DNA of 33,975 nucleotides from an uncultured Rubrivivax sp. (GTDB lineage: Bacteria; Pseudomonadota; Gammaproteobacteria; Burkholderiales; Burkholderiaceae_C): positions 1-33,975 of the forward strand of contig CALJUI010000064.1 of assembly GCA_937975735.1 (NCBI GenBank), read 5' to 3'. The translations under genes and the position numbers were made by a program. This document shows, in pieces, positions 25,476-33,975 of this stretch (positions within the stretch are counted from its first letter, which is position 1; every line of letters starts with the position of its first letter). Below the pieces are notes generated by a model. It had not been told where the DNA came from. It was given only the letters and a program-made list of their open reading frames with translations, and made no database searches.

Positions 25476-25609
25476 GGGAATCTCCTCGACACGGTGTCCC
25501 GGGTCTCGCAAGCCCGTCCCGCTCGATGCCATTACGCGCCTACCTGATCCAGCATTCCAGACCCTTCACCTGCATTCAAGGGGTCGGGGCAACCCTGATA
25601 ATTCCGCCC
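25476..25609. promoter_or_regulatory. divergent region between the CHRD gene and hisF, with -10-like GATAAT
   Basis: The 134-bp gap contains GATAAT at 25597-25602, 7 nt before the hisF ATG, with no Shine-Dalgarno sequence between. hisF therefore seems to have its own promoter, as expected since the inverted gene separates it from hisA. A -35 candidate (ATTCAA, 25574-25579) is weak. The CHRD side has a ribosome site but no clear promoter. Confidence 0.45.
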
Positions 25610-26370
<761 letters not shown>

Positions 26371-26374
<4 letters not shown>

Positions 26375-26928
26375 CCCGCGCCGGCGGCCCGCCGCGCGAG
26401 GTGCGGCTGATCGGCGGCCGGTTGCGCCGCAGCAAGCTGCCGGTGGCCGACCGGCCCGGGCTGCGCCCGACCCCCGACCGCGTCCGCGAAACCCTGTTCA
26501 ACTGGCTCGGACAGGATCTCGACGGCTGGCGGGTGCTCGACGCCTTCGCCGGCACCGGCGCGCTCGGCTTCGAGGCGGCTTCGCGCGGCGCCGCCGAGGT
26601 CTGGCTGCTCGAGCGAGACCCGATGCTCGTCGGCCTGCTGCAGGCCAGCGCGAACCGGCTGAAGGCCGACGCGGTGCACATCGTGCGCGCCGACGCGATG
26701 GCCTGGATGGCGCGCGCCGAGGGCCGGTTCGACCTGGTGCTGCTCGACCCGCCGTTCGACGCCGGGCTCGGTGCCGCCGCGGTCGAACGGGCGCTGCCGC
26801 TGCTCGAGCCCGGGGGGTCGATCTACCTCGAGGCGCCGGAGCCGCTGGAGGACCTGCCCGAGGGCCTCGTGGAGCGCCGCCGGCTGCGCGCCGGCGCGGT
26901 CAGTGCCCAGTGGCTGACGCTACACTGA
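26371..26928 (+). CDS. rsmD: 16S rRNA (guanine966-N2)-methyltransferase
   Basis: Methylates G966 of 16S rRNA in the small subunit using S-adenosylmethionine. The 185-residue product has the N-terminal [16 protein letters not shown]-contact segment, [18 protein letters not shown] motif [15 protein letters not shown] and motif [11 protein letters not shown]. The start is GTG at 26371, overlapping the hisF stop (GTGA). It is followed by coaD after 31 bp, a conserved rsmD-coaD pairing in many bacteria. Confidence 0.95.
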
Positions 26929-26959
26929 TCCGGACCCCCCGCCTCGAGGAGGAGCCGCC

Positions 26960-27734
<775 letters not shown>

Positions 27735-27743
27735 CCGGGATTC

Positions 27744-28106
27744 TCAGTACGCGCGCGCGACGAAGTCCTGGCGCCGGGGTGGCTTCTTGCCGCGGCGCGG
27801 CGGCGGCTCGGCGGCCACCTCCAGCGGCTTGATCCCGGCAGCGCCGAGTCCGCGGCGTGCGGCGTCCGCCTCGCGGGCGCGCCGTTCGGCGGCCAGCATG
27901 GCCAACGCGCGCCGCTCCCGGGCCACCACCTCGCTCGCCGCCTGGCGCTCGGCCGTGCCGCGGGTGTCGGCGACGTCGACCAGGCGCCCGTCGACGCAGG
28001 GCGCGGCCGAGTAGGCGTTGCCCGTCGGGCCGCAGCGCCAGACGGTCTGGGCACCGGCGCTGGCGCCGAGCGCGGCGCCCACGATCAGGATCGACAGGAC
28101 TCTCAT
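27744..28106 (-). CDS. small secreted protein, DUF4124-like
   Basis: A 120-residue protein with a clear signal peptide (1 to about 19, ending ASAGAQ). Its short N-terminal motif VWRCGPTGNAYSAAPCVDG resembles DUF4124-type domains, with two cysteines (29 and 41 approximately) that may form a disulfide in the periplasm. The rest is an Arg/Ala-rich helix and a Pro/Arg/Lys-rich tail. It overlaps the pth stop by one base (TGATG), so it is co-translated with pth. It converges on the ferredoxin gene with 9 bp between. Function unknown. Confidence 0.75.
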   Translation of the reverse strand: MRVLSILIVGAALGASAGAQTVWRCGPTGNAYSAAPCVDGRLVDVADTRGTAERQAASEVVARERRALAMLAAERRAREADAARRGLGAAGIKPLEVAAEPPPRRGKKPPRRQDFVARAY

Positions 28107-28732
28107 CACGGCACCTCCTCGGGCGTGGCGGGTTTCGGCGGCCGCGGCGGCTTCGGCCGCGGCGGCTGCGCGTGGATCATGGCCAGCGCGCGGTCCATCT
28201 CGCCGGCCATCAGCAGGTCGGCGGCCTGCACCGAGCGCTCGATCGCCGCCTCGATCGCCTGGCGGTGGTCCGGCGACGGCTTCTTCAGCACCCAGTGCAC
28301 GACTTCGGCGCGGTCGCCGGGGTGCGCGATGCCCAGGCGCAGCCGCCAGTAGTCGGCGGTGCCGAGTTGCGCGTGGATGTGCTTCAGGCCGTTGTGGCCG
28401 GCATGGCTGCCGCCGAACTTGAGCTTGGCCTGGCCGGGCTGCAGATCGAGCTCGTCGTGGGCGACGAGGACCTGTGCCGGCTCGATCTTGTAGAAGCGCG
28501 CCAGCGATGCCACCGCGGTGCCCGACAGGTTCATGAAGGTCATCGGCTCGAGCAGCCAGACCGGACCGGCCGGGCGATTCACCCGGGCGACCAGTCCGTG
28601 ATAGCCGCGCTCGGGCACCAGGCGGGCATTCAGTCGCGCAGCGAGCGCGTCGAGCCACCAGAACCCGGCGTTGTGACGGGTGGCCTCGTAGTCAGGGCCC
28701 GGGTTGCCGAGGCCGACGAAGAGTCGAATCAT
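28106..28732 (-). CDS. pth: peptidyl-tRNA hydrolase
   Basis: Frees tRNA from prematurely released peptidyl-tRNA. The 208-residue product has [20 protein letters not shown] with Asn10 and the catalytic His20. TFMNLSG, AHDELDL and [12 protein letters not shown] complete the active-site set. A Pro/Arg/Lys-rich tail after about residue 188 ([11 protein letters not shown]) is an extension not needed for the fold. The gene follows rplY, but an intrinsic terminator lies between and a GATAAT element lies 8 nt before ATG 28732, so it probably has its own promoter. Confidence 0.96.
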   Translation of the reverse strand: MIRLFVGLGNPGPDYEATRHNAGFWWLDALAARLNARLVPERGYHGLVARVNRPAGPVWLLEPMTFMNLSGTAVASLARFYKIEPAQVLVAHDELDLQPGQAKLKFGGSHAGHNGLKHIHAQLGTADYWRLRLGIAHPGDRAEVVHWVLKKPSPDHRQAIEAAIERSVQAADLLMAGEMDRALAMIHAQPPRPKPPRPPKPATPEEVP

Positions 28733-28740
28733 GGGTCGAA

Positions 28741-28746
28741 TTATCG
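28741..28746 (-). promoter_or_regulatory. -10-like element ahead of pth
   Basis: Minus-strand GATAAT ends 8 nt before the pth ATG. There is no Shine-Dalgarno sequence between, which fits a leaderless pth transcript starting just after the rplY terminator. Confidence 0.5.
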
Positions 28747-28763
28747 ACCGCGGCCCCCAACGA

Positions 28764-28785
28764 AAAGCCCCACCGGAGTGGGGCC
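28764..28785 (-). terminator. Rho-independent terminator after rplY
   Basis: On the minus strand GCCCCAC-TCCG-GTGGGGC forms a 7-bp GC stem with a 4-nt loop, followed by TTTTCG. It lies about 45 nt beyond the rplY stop. Confidence 0.8.
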
Positions 28786-28805
28786 GTCTGAAGCGGGAGG
28801 TGCCT

Positions 28806-28824
28806 GGGGGGAGCCTCTCCCCCC
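28806..28824 (-). repeat. second hairpin directly behind rplY
   Basis: GGGGGGAG-CCT-CTCCCCCC is an 8-bp perfect inverted repeat with a 3-nt loop, just 5 bp beyond the rplY stop. No T tract; possibly an mRNA 3'-end stabiliser acting with the terminator further on. Confidence 0.6.
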
Positions 28825-28829
28825 TTCGG

Positions 28830-29483
28830 TCACTTCTTGTTCTGCTTCTCGTCCTTCTTCGGCTTGGCCTTCTCCTCGGCCGCCGGGACGACCGCCACGG
28901 GGGCGGGCGCCTCTTCCTCGGCCTCGGCCTTCGGCACGAAGGCGGTGACGACGGTGAAGTTGATCTTGCTGTGGATCACCGGCTTGACGCCCGGGGGCAT
29001 CGGCAAGTCGAGCACGTGCAGCGTCGTGTCCTTCTCGATCTTGCTCAGGTCGATCGTGATGAACTCGGGCAGCGCCGAGGCCATGCACTCGATCTCGAGC
29101 TCGGTGCGCACGTGGTTGACGACGCAGTGGTCGGTCTTCACCGCCGGCGACTCCTCCTCGCCCTCGAAGTGCAGCGGCACGTACTGGCGCAGCTTGGTCT
29201 TCTCGGTCACGCGCTGGAAGTCCACGTGCAGCACGATCGGCTTCCACGCGTGCATCTGGTAGTCGCGCCGCAGCACCTTCTCGGTCTGGCGGCGGAGCTC
29301 CATGTCGAGCAGCGACGAGTGGAAGGCCTCCTTCTTCAGCGCGAAGAACAGGGCGTTGTGATCGACCTCGATCATCTTCGGGTCGCCGGCGCCGTAGACG
29401 ATGCCCGGCACCTTGTTGGCGAGGCGCAGGCGGCGGCTCGCTCCGGTCCCCTGCTGCGTTCGCTCGTAAGCGGTGAATTTCAT
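28830..29483 (-). CDS. rplY: 50S ribosomal protein L25, CTC (general stress) form
   Basis: Binds 5S rRNA in the large ribosomal subunit. The 217-residue product has the L25 N-terminal domain (about 1-95: [29 protein letters not shown]) and the longer CTC-type C-terminal beta domain (100-185). A final Ala/Glu/Lys-rich tail ends in [15 protein letters not shown] lies 6 nt before ATG 29483. It is downstream of prs but separated by a terminator-like hairpin, and is followed by two hairpins before pth. Confidence 0.96.
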   Translation of the reverse strand: MKFTAYERTQQGTGASRRLRLANKVPGIVYGAGDPKMIEVDHNALFFALKKEAFHSSLLDMELRRQTEKVLRRDYQMHAWKPIVLHVDFQRVTEKTKLRQYVPLHFEGEEESPAVKTDHCVVNHVRTELEIECMASALPEFITIDLSKIEKDTTLHVLDLPMPPGVKPVIHSKINFTVVTAFVPKAEAEEEAPAPVAVVPAAEEKAKPKKDEKQNKK

Positions 29484-29503
29484 GAATCACTCCAAAGTCA
29501 AAG

Positions 29504-29526
29504 AAAAAGGCCCCGCGACCAGGGCC
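29504..29526 (-). terminator. Rho-independent terminator after prs
   Basis: On the minus strand GGCCC and GGGCC arms enclose an 8-nt loop and are followed by a T5 run. It lies in the 79-bp prs-rplY gap, so read-through may control rplY expression. Confidence 0.65.
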
Positions 29527-29562
29527 ACCGTGACGGGACGCCGCGAGGCGCCCCGCTCATCC

Positions 29563-30525
29563 TCAGAAATTCTGGTTCTGGTCGGCGAACAGCGACATCA
29601 CCGACTCGCCGTCGCTGATGCGGCGGATCGTCTCGGCGAACAGGTAGGCGACCGACAGCTGGCGGATCTTCTTGCAGTCCCGCGCCGCGTCGGACAGCGG
29701 GATCGTGTTGGTGATGACGACCTCGTCGAGCATCGACGCCTTGATGCGCTCGATCGCCGGCCCGGAGAACACCGGATGCGTGCAGTAGGCGAACACGCTC
29801 CTGGCGCCGCGCTCCTTCAGCACCTCGGCCGCCTTCACGAGCGTGCCGGCGGTGTCGATCATGTCGTCCATGATCACGCAGTTGCGGCCGTCGATCTCGC
29901 CGATCACGTGCATCACCTCGGACACGTTGGCGGCCGGGCGGCGCTTGTCGATGATGGCCAGGTCGCAGCCGAGCTGCTTGGCCAGCGCGCGCGCGCGGAC
30001 CACGCCGCCGACGTCGGGCGAGACGACGACGAGGTCGCGGTAGCTCTTGCTCTTCAGGTCCGACAGCAGCACCGGGCTGGCGTAGATGTTGTCGACCGGA
30101 ATGTCGAAGAAGCCCTGGATCTGGTCGGCGTGCAGGTCCATCGTCAGCAGCCGCTCGACGCCGACGGTCTCGAGCAGGTTCGCGACGACCTTCGCGCTGA
30201 TCGGCACGCGCGTGCTGCGCGGACGCCGGTCCTGGCGCGCATAGCCGAAGTAGGGGATCACGGCCGTGATGCGGCGTGCACTGGCACGCTTGAGCGCATC
30301 GACCATGATGAGCAGTTCCATCAGGTTCTCGTTCGTCGGCGTGCAGGTCGGCTGCACGACGAACACGTCGCGCGCGCGCACGTTCTGACGGATCTCCACC
30401 GTGACCTCGCCGTCGGAGAAGCGGCTGACCGAGGCCTTGCCGAGTTCGACGCTCAGATGCGACGCGATCTCCTGCGCCAGGGCGGGGTTCGCGTTGCCGG
30501 TGAAGAGCACGGTGTTGAACAGCAC
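29563..30525 (-). CDS. prs: ribose-phosphate pyrophosphokinase
   Basis: Makes PRPP from ribose-5-phosphate and ATP, feeding purine, pyrimidine, NAD and histidine synthesis (HisG in this window uses PRPP). The 320-residue product has [21 protein letters not shown] (ATP site), the metal-binding [25 protein letters not shown] and the PRPP loop [13 protein letters not shown]. The start is GTG 30525 with GGAG about 10 nt upstream. It follows tRNA-Gln and ispE on the same strand, a conserved betaproteobacterial order. Confidence 0.97.
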   Translation of the reverse strand: MLFNTVLFTGNANPALAQEIASHLSVELGKASVSRFSDGEVTVEIRQNVRARDVFVVQPTCTPTNENLMELLIMVDALKRASARRITAVIPYFGYARQDRRPRSTRVPISAKVVANLLETVGVERLLTMDLHADQIQGFFDIPVDNIYASPVLLSDLKSKSYRDLVVVSPDVGGVVRARALAKQLGCDLAIIDKRRPAANVSEVMHVIGEIDGRNCVIMDDMIDTAGTLVKAAEVLKERGARSVFAYCTHPVFSGPAIERIKASMLDEVVITNTIPLSDAARDCKKIRQLSVAYLFAETIRRISDGESVMSLFADQNQNF

Positions 30526-30564
30526 GCTGGGAACTCCGTCGGGAGGGCGCTTCAGGACAGGATT

Positions 30565-30641
30565 TGGCAGGGGAGGAAGGACTCGAACCCTCGCATGTCG
30601 GAATCAAAATCCGATGCCTTAACCAACTTGGCGACTCCCCT
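30565..30641 (-). tRNA. tRNA-Gln (anticodon TTG)
   Basis: A 77-nt cloverleaf on the minus strand. The 7-bp acceptor stem is AGGGGAG / CTCCCCT, with discriminator G and an encoded CCA (30567-30565). The T arm has GGTTCGAGTCC. The anticodon stem CGGA/TCCG encloses TTTTGAT, whose middle TTG reads CAA. The D arm contains AGTTGGTTAAGG. It lies between ispE and prs, 39 bp upstream of prs, and is probably processed from their common transcript. Confidence 0.95.
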
Positions 30642-30679
30642 ACGCGGGACCCGGCCGAGGCCGCGCCCTTTGAACCGTC

Positions 30680-31564
30680 TCAGTCGGCCCACCCGCACAA
30701 GGGGTGGCGGGCCAGACTGCGACACATTCGACCTTCCCAGCCGGGTGCCAGATCCTGCACCTCGAACGTCGCCACGGGTTGGTCGCCTGTGCCTGCCCTC
30801 GCGAAGACCGCGCTGCCCGAGCCCGTCATCCGGCTGTTGCCGAAGCGGTCTTCGAGCCAGCGGGCGGCTTGCGCCACCTCGGGGCACTGCCTCTGCGCCG
30901 GCGGCTGCAGATCGTTGCGGCCGAATCCGGACACCCAGGCGGTGATGCGCTGTGCGTCGTCGTCGAAAGAGCCCATGAGTATATCAGGATCCGTGTCGCG
31001 CTTGAGCGTCGGGTCGCGGAAGATGTCGGCGGTCGGGATCGAGGCGGCCGGCTTGACCACCGCCAGCCACATCCGCGGCACCTCCGCGGGCGTCAGGCGC
31101 TCGCCGATGCCTTCCACCAGCGCCGGCGTGCCGCCGATGAAGAAGGGGACGTCGGCGCCGAGCGAGGCGGCCAGCGGCAGCAGCCGCGACTTCGGCCAGT
31201 TCAGGCCCCAGAGCCGGTTCAGCGCGAGCAGCGTGCTGGCCGCGTCGGAGCTGCCGCCGCCGAGCCCGGCGCCCGACGGGATCCGCTTGTCGATCGACAG
31301 GTCGACGCCGTGGCGCGTGCCGCTGGCCGCCTGCAGCGCGCGCGCCGCCTTCAGGCACAGATCGTCGGCGGGCAGCGTGGCGCCGAGGTCGTGGCGCTGC
31401 AGCCGGCCGTCGTCGCGGCGCTCGAAGTGCAGCGTGTCGATCCAGTCGATCGGCACGAACAGCGAGTGCAGCAGGTGGTATCCGTCGTCGCGCCGCCCGA
31501 CTACGTGCAGGAACAGGTTCACCTTGGCCGGCGCCGGCACCTCGTGCAGCGAGCGCAGACTCAC
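30680..31564 (-). CDS. ispE: 4-diphosphocytidyl-2-C-methyl-D-erythritol kinase
   Basis: A GHMP-family kinase of the MEP isoprenoid pathway that phosphorylates CDP-ME. The 294-residue product has the N-terminal APAKVNLFLHVVGRRDDGYH substrate motif with the catalytic Lys/Asp region and the ATP-binding PSGAGLGGGSSDAAS. The C-terminal MTGSGSAVFA motif is also intact. The start is GTG 31564, which overlaps the lolB stop by 4 nt. lolB-ispE-tRNA-prs is the common arrangement in betaproteobacteria. Confidence 0.96.
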   Translation of the reverse strand: MSLRSLHEVPAPAKVNLFLHVVGRRDDGYHLLHSLFVPIDWIDTLHFERRDDGRLQRHDLGATLPADDLCLKAARALQAASGTRHGVDLSIDKRIPSGAGLGGGSSDAASTLLALNRLWGLNWPKSRLLPLAASLGADVPFFIGGTPALVEGIGERLTPAEVPRMWLAVVKPAASIPTADIFRDPTLKRDTDPDILMGSFDDDAQRITAWVSGFGRNDLQPPAQRQCPEVAQAARWLEDRFGNSRMTGSGSAVFARAGTGDQPVATFEVQDLAPGWEGRMCRSLARHPLCGWAD

Positions 31565-32085
31565 GTCGGCCGCTCCACGCGGGCGCGCACGGTCACCGCG
31601 GGCTCGGCGCGGCGGATCGCGGTGACCAGGCCGTCGGCCCAGCCCGCCAGGTCGACCGTCCAGCCGAGTTGGTCGAAGCCGCCGGGCACCGGCTGCCAGG
31701 GCGCACCCGGCCAGGGCCGGCCCTGCAGCCAGTCGGGCAGCGCCTGCAGCGGCACCGATTCGCCGAGCGCCTCGCGCGCCAGGGCCTCGAGCCCGTCGAA
31801 ACGCGACTCGCCGTCGGCACTGCTGAGCACCGCTTCGCCGGGCCGCCAGCGTGCGGCCGCCACCTGCAGGCCGAGTGGATTGCTCAGGCGCAGCTCGCCC
31901 GCGTTCGCGTCGCCGCGCAATTCGAAGCCGGCCTGCAGGCCGCGCGCGGGCTGCGACCCGTGCGCGGCCACGCTCACCGACAGCCGGCCCTCGATCCGTG
32001 CGACTCCCTCCGGCGGCAGCGACGCGCAGCCGGCCAGCCAGGCGAGCGCGGTCAGCGCCAGGGCGGCGCGCCGGCCCGGCCGCAT
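31561..32085 (-). CDS. lolB: outer-membrane lipoprotein LolB
   Basis: Receives lipoproteins from LolA and inserts them into the inner leaflet of the outer membrane. The 174-residue protein has a lipoprotein signal with lipobox LAGC (Cys at about 20). The short beta-rich domain contains RIEGRLSVSV near the start, LRLSNPLGLQVA and a C-terminal TVDL. Sequence conservation in this family is low, so operon position (directly upstream of ispE with a 4-nt overlap) is strong supporting evidence. The ATG overlaps the stop of the TPR gene by one base. Confidence 0.9.
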   Translation of the reverse strand: MRPGRRAALALTALAWLAGCASLPPEGVARIEGRLSVSVAAHGSQPARGLQAGFELRGDANAGELRLSNPLGLQVAAARWRPGEAVLSSADGESRFDGLEALAREALGESVPLQALPDWLQGRPWPGAPWQPVPGGFDQLGWTVDLAGWADGLVTAIRRAEPAVTVRARVERPT

Positions 32086-33101
32086 CAGAGACCGACCTGC
32101 AGCCGAACCAGGGTCTCGCGCAGCACCTCGTTGGCGGCGTCGCGCTGGCGGGCCTCGCGCCAGATCGCACGCGCCTCGTCCTGGCGGCCAAGAGACCACA
32201 GCACCTCGCCGAGGTGGGCGCCGATCTCCGTGTCGGGCCGCGCCGCCCAGGCGGTGCGCAGCAGGCGCAGCGCCTCGTCGCGGTTGCCGAGCCGGAACTC
32301 GACCCAGCCCAGGCTGTCGGTGATGAAGGGGTCGCCGGGACGGAGGTCGAGCGCGCGCCGGATCAGTTCCCGCGCCTCGGTCAGGCGCAGGCCGCGATCG
32401 GCCAGCGAGTAGCCCAGCGCGTTGTGCGCGTGCCCGTGGTCGGGCTTGAGCGCGATGACCCGCCGCAGCAGCCGCTCCATGTCGTCGATGCGGTCGATCT
32501 TCTCGGCCATCATCGCCTGCTCGTAGAGCAGGTCCACGTCGTCGGCGAAGCGCGCATTGGCCCGCTCGAAGACGTCGTGCGCGGCCTGCCAACGCTTGAC
32601 GTCGCGCAGCAGCTGGGCCTCGGCGACGAGTTTGGCACGGGCGTCGTCGGCGCTGCGCTCGGGCACCTGGCGCAGCGACTTCACGGCATCGTCGATCCGG
32701 CCCTGGCGCGCCATCAGCGACGCGCGCCGTGCCTGCACGTCGAGCGCGCGCTGCGGGTCGTCGATGCGCGCGAGCCAGGCCTCGGCGGCGGGGAAGTCGC
32801 CGCGCTGCTCGGCCGACTGCGCGAGCATCAGCCACGCCTGCACCACGCCCTGGTCGGCGCGCAGCGGCGCGTCCTCGTCGGCGTCGGCGCCGGGAGCGCT
32901 GGCGGCGGGCTCGGCGGAGGCCGCGGCGCCCGGGCCCGCGAGCGCCAGATAGCGCTGCAGCCGCGGCTGATTTTCAAGAGGATCGGGTGCGGCTTTTCCC
33001 GGACGTGCGGCGGCCGCTGCCGGGGCTTCCGCGGCGGCAGGAGCCGGGGTGGAGAGAGTGGCGGAGGAACTCGTAATACCCGCAGCCATGGCTGGTTCCA
33101 T
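32085..33101 (-). CDS. tetratricopeptide-repeat protein with a replaced or truncated N-terminus
   Basis: A 338-residue reading frame. From about residue 48 onward it looks like the C-terminal half of the large TPR protein that normally precedes lolB in Burkholderiales. Helix pairs such as VVQAWLMLAQSAEQRGDFPA, ALGYSLADRGLRLTEARELI and FITDSLGWVEFRLGNRDEAL are visible. That family is usually near 580-600 residues with a signal peptide, so roughly 250 residues seem to be missing. Residues 1-44 are Ala/Pro-rich, have no signal peptide, and use codons (GGA, AAA, CTT, GAA, AAT) unlike the rest. A TAGAAT hexamer lies 6 nt before the ATG. I read it as a junction of two DNAs near 32,960, artificial or natural. 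Confidence 0.6.
   Translation of the reverse strand: MEPAMAAGITSSSATLSTPAPAAAEAPAAAAARPGKAAPDPLENQPRLQRYLALAGPGAAASAEPAASAPGADADEDAPLRADQGVVQAWLMLAQSAEQRGDFPAAEAWLARIDDPQRALDVQARRASLMARQGRIDDAVKSLRQVPERSADDARAKLVAEAQLLRDVKRWQAAHDVFERANARFADDVDLLYEQAMMAEKIDRIDDMERLLRRVIALKPDHGHAHNALGYSLADRGLRLTEARELIRRALDLRPGDPFITDSLGWVEFRLGNRDEALRLLRTAWAARPDTEIGAHLGEVLWSLGRQDEARAIWREARQRDAANEVLRETLVRLQVGL
32958..32975. other. probable junction between host-like and foreign DNA
   Basis: To the left the DNA is GC-rich and host-like; to the right, starting with TTTTCAAGAG, it is clearly less GC-rich up to the window end. A 12-bp palindrome CAGCCGCGGCTG (32958-32969) sits at the change. Its first eight bases recur at 33419-33426 inside the neighbouring hydrolase gene, next to that gene's apparent deletion point. 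Confidence 0.55.
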
Positions 33102-33146
33102 GGCGGGATTCTATCACCGGAACTCTAAGCTTCGCAGCAGCTTCCG

Positions 33147-33914
33147 ATGAGAAAGAAATCGCGGACCGCATCACATTGGCGCTTTACGCAAGAAACAAAC
33201 TCACGTAGAATTGTTCTGTTCCCGGGAGTACAGTCTATTCGCCGCGTCTCCATTCTCGCTTCTTCCAGCTCCGGCAACTGCACCTTTCTTGCGTCCGGCC
33301 GTACGCGGCTTCTGATTGACGCAGGCCTGAGCCGGCGCGAGCTGGAAAAGCGGCTGACCGCGATCGGAGAGTCTGCCTCTCAACTGGACGCGATTCTGGT
33401 CACCCACGAGCAGACCTATCAGCCGCGTCTGGAAATCTTTCAGGCCGGGGATTCGTTCGTCGTGGGCGATATCGAGATTGACAGCTTCACGGTTCCGCAC
33501 GATGCGATTGATCCGGTAGGCTACTGCTGCCGCTCCGGCGGGGTGAAGGTCAGCCTCGTTACCGACCTGGGCTATGTGCCGGAATCAGTGAAGTTCCATG
33601 TCCGCGGTTCGGACATGCTGGTGCTCGAATCGAATCACGATATCGAGATGCTGAAAGTCGGGCCCTATCCGTGGTCCGTCAAGCAGAGGGTGATGAGCCG
33701 GCGGGGCCATCTGTCGAACGAAATTGCCTCCCGCTTCATTCGTGACGATCTGGATACCCGCACCTCTACCATCGTGCTGGGGCACCTGAGCGCGCACAAT
33801 AACCATCCGGAACTGGTGCGGATGTCGGCGCTTGAAGCGTTGAACGGGCGCGCGGTGTTCACGAGTCTCCATGTGATGGAGCCCGGAACGCCGTCGCAGA
33901 TGTTCAAATTCTGA
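33147..33914 (+). CDS. metallo-beta-lactamase-fold hydrolase (YycJ/WalJ-like) lacking its metal motif
   Basis: A 255-residue frame whose VSILASSSSGNCTFLASGR-type start (from residue 34) and SNHDIEMLKVGPYPWSVKQR (163-182), RRGHLSN and LGHLSAHNNHPELV match the YycJ/WalJ group of MBL-fold putative nucleases. The core HxHxDH ligand motif should follow ILVTHE (83-88). Instead the sequence jumps to QTYQPRLEIFQAG, so an estimated 30-40 residues containing the ligands are missing in frame. The product should not bind metal normally. The ATG at 33147 adds about 32 residues before the conserved start; no better ATG/GTG/TTG exists between. Base use is unlike the rest of the window, and the family branch looks acidobacterial to me, which is an impression only. 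Degenerate gene or misassembly are both possible. Confidence 0.6.
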   Translation: MRKKSRTASHWRFTQETNSRRIVLFPGVQSIRRVSILASSSSGNCTFLASGRTRLLIDAGLSRRELEKRLTAIGESASQLDAILVTHEQTYQPRLEIFQAGDSFVVGDIEIDSFTVPHDAIDPVGYCCRSGGVKVSLVTDLGYVPESVKFHVRGSDMLVLESNHDIEMLKVGPYPWSVKQRVMSRRGHLSNEIASRFIRDDLDTRTSTIVLGHLSAHNNHPELVRMSALEALNGRAVFTSLHVMEPGTPSQMFKF

Positions 33915-33931
33915 GCGTAAACAGCCCTTTT

Positions 33932-33973
33932 CTAGTACTCATAGCCATTGCGTAACAGGTACTTGCGCCTGCA
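33932..33973 (-). CDS. possible C-terminal end of a gene running in from the right edge
   Basis: One minus-strand frame is open from the window edge and ends RRKYLLRNGYEY followed by a TAG stop at 33934-33932. It would converge on the hydrolase gene. Thirteen codons are too few to identify a protein or to be sure that it is coding. Confidence 0.25.
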   Translation of the reverse strand, partial: CRRKYLLRNGYEY

Positions 33974-33975
33974 TC

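Noticed and set aside
27857..28948. Plus-strand frame antisense to pth and rplY
   Set aside because: Arg/Pro-rich shadow of known genes, with no motif and no ribosome site.
29484..29562. Small open frames and a possible regulatory RNA in the prs-rplY gap
   Set aside because: Only the terminator hairpin and the rplY ribosome site are supported.
31851..33128. 425-codon plus-strand frame opposite the TPR gene and lolB
   Set aside because: No recognisable domain; its composition follows from the opposite coding strand.

Overview
The window is about 34 kb of very GC-rich DNA (roughly 70 % by eye). It is packed with short-gap or 4-nt-overlap operons and uses many GTG and TTG starts. Gene order and families point to a betaproteobacterium of the order Burkholderiales, probably near the Rubrivivax/Leptothrix/Methylibium group. 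The clues are the murA-hisGDCBHA block behind a bolA-like gene and an ABC exporter, the lolB-ispE-tRNA-Gln-prs-rplY-pth block, a polyhydroxyalkanoate-system protein and a PEP-CTERM protein. This taxonomic call is inference from content, not a database match. No CRISPR array, insertion sequence, integrase or phage gene was seen.

Layout. 1-5.3 kb: sugar-phosphate genes, with zwf and a secreted beta-helix protein on the minus strand, divergent from transaldolase and pgi. 5.3-7.5 kb: a two-gene peptidase/amidohydrolase operon (minus). 7.6-11.1 kb: a molybdopterin oxidoreductase, a lipoprotein aminopeptidase and a PHA-system protein (plus). 11.1-15.9 kb: lipid and regulatory genes, namely an alpha/beta hydrolase with its own TetR regulator and a clear operator, acyl-CoA-binding protein, a wax-ester-synthase/DGAT-like acyltransferase, a TPR protein and a second TetR regulator. 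16.0-17.7 kb: a two-gene ABC-2 exporter. 17.7-26.4 kb: bolA-like gene, murA and histidine genes G, D, C, B, H, A, then a minus-strand CHRD/PEP-CTERM gene, then hisF. 26.4-27.7 kb: rsmD, coaD and a YfhL-type ferredoxin. 27.7-33.0 kb (minus): TPR protein, lolB, ispE, tRNA-Gln, prs, rplY, pth and a small secreted protein. 33.0 kb to the end: lower-GC DNA with a metallo-beta-lactamase-fold gene that does not look like the rest.

Most striking points. (1) hisD is fused in frame, through a linker of about ten residues, to a complete GNAT N-acetyltransferase domain, giving a 595-residue protein inside an otherwise ordinary his operon. (2) The his operon is interrupted between hisA and hisF by an inverted CHRD/PEP-CTERM gene, and hisF is translationally coupled to rsmD instead of to hisI/hisE. 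(3) Base and codon use change abruptly near 32,960. The TPR gene there seems to have lost its usual N-terminal half and gained a foreign start, and the neighbouring metallo-hydrolase lacks the segment carrying its core metal ligands. This suggests an assembly chimera or a recent recombination, so the last kilobase should not be assigned to the same genome without checking. (4) Many transcription-unit first genes have a -10-like hexamer 6-10 nt before the start codon and no Shine-Dalgarno sequence, as expected for leaderless mRNAs.

How the genes work together: zwf, tal and pgi link glycolysis and the pentose-phosphate pathway; prs turns ribose-5-phosphate into PRPP; PRPP is the HisG substrate that starts histidine synthesis. 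MurA, IspE, LolB and the ABC exporter serve the envelope. The acyltransferase, acyl-CoA-binding protein and PHA-system protein suggest storage of neutral lipid or polyester.
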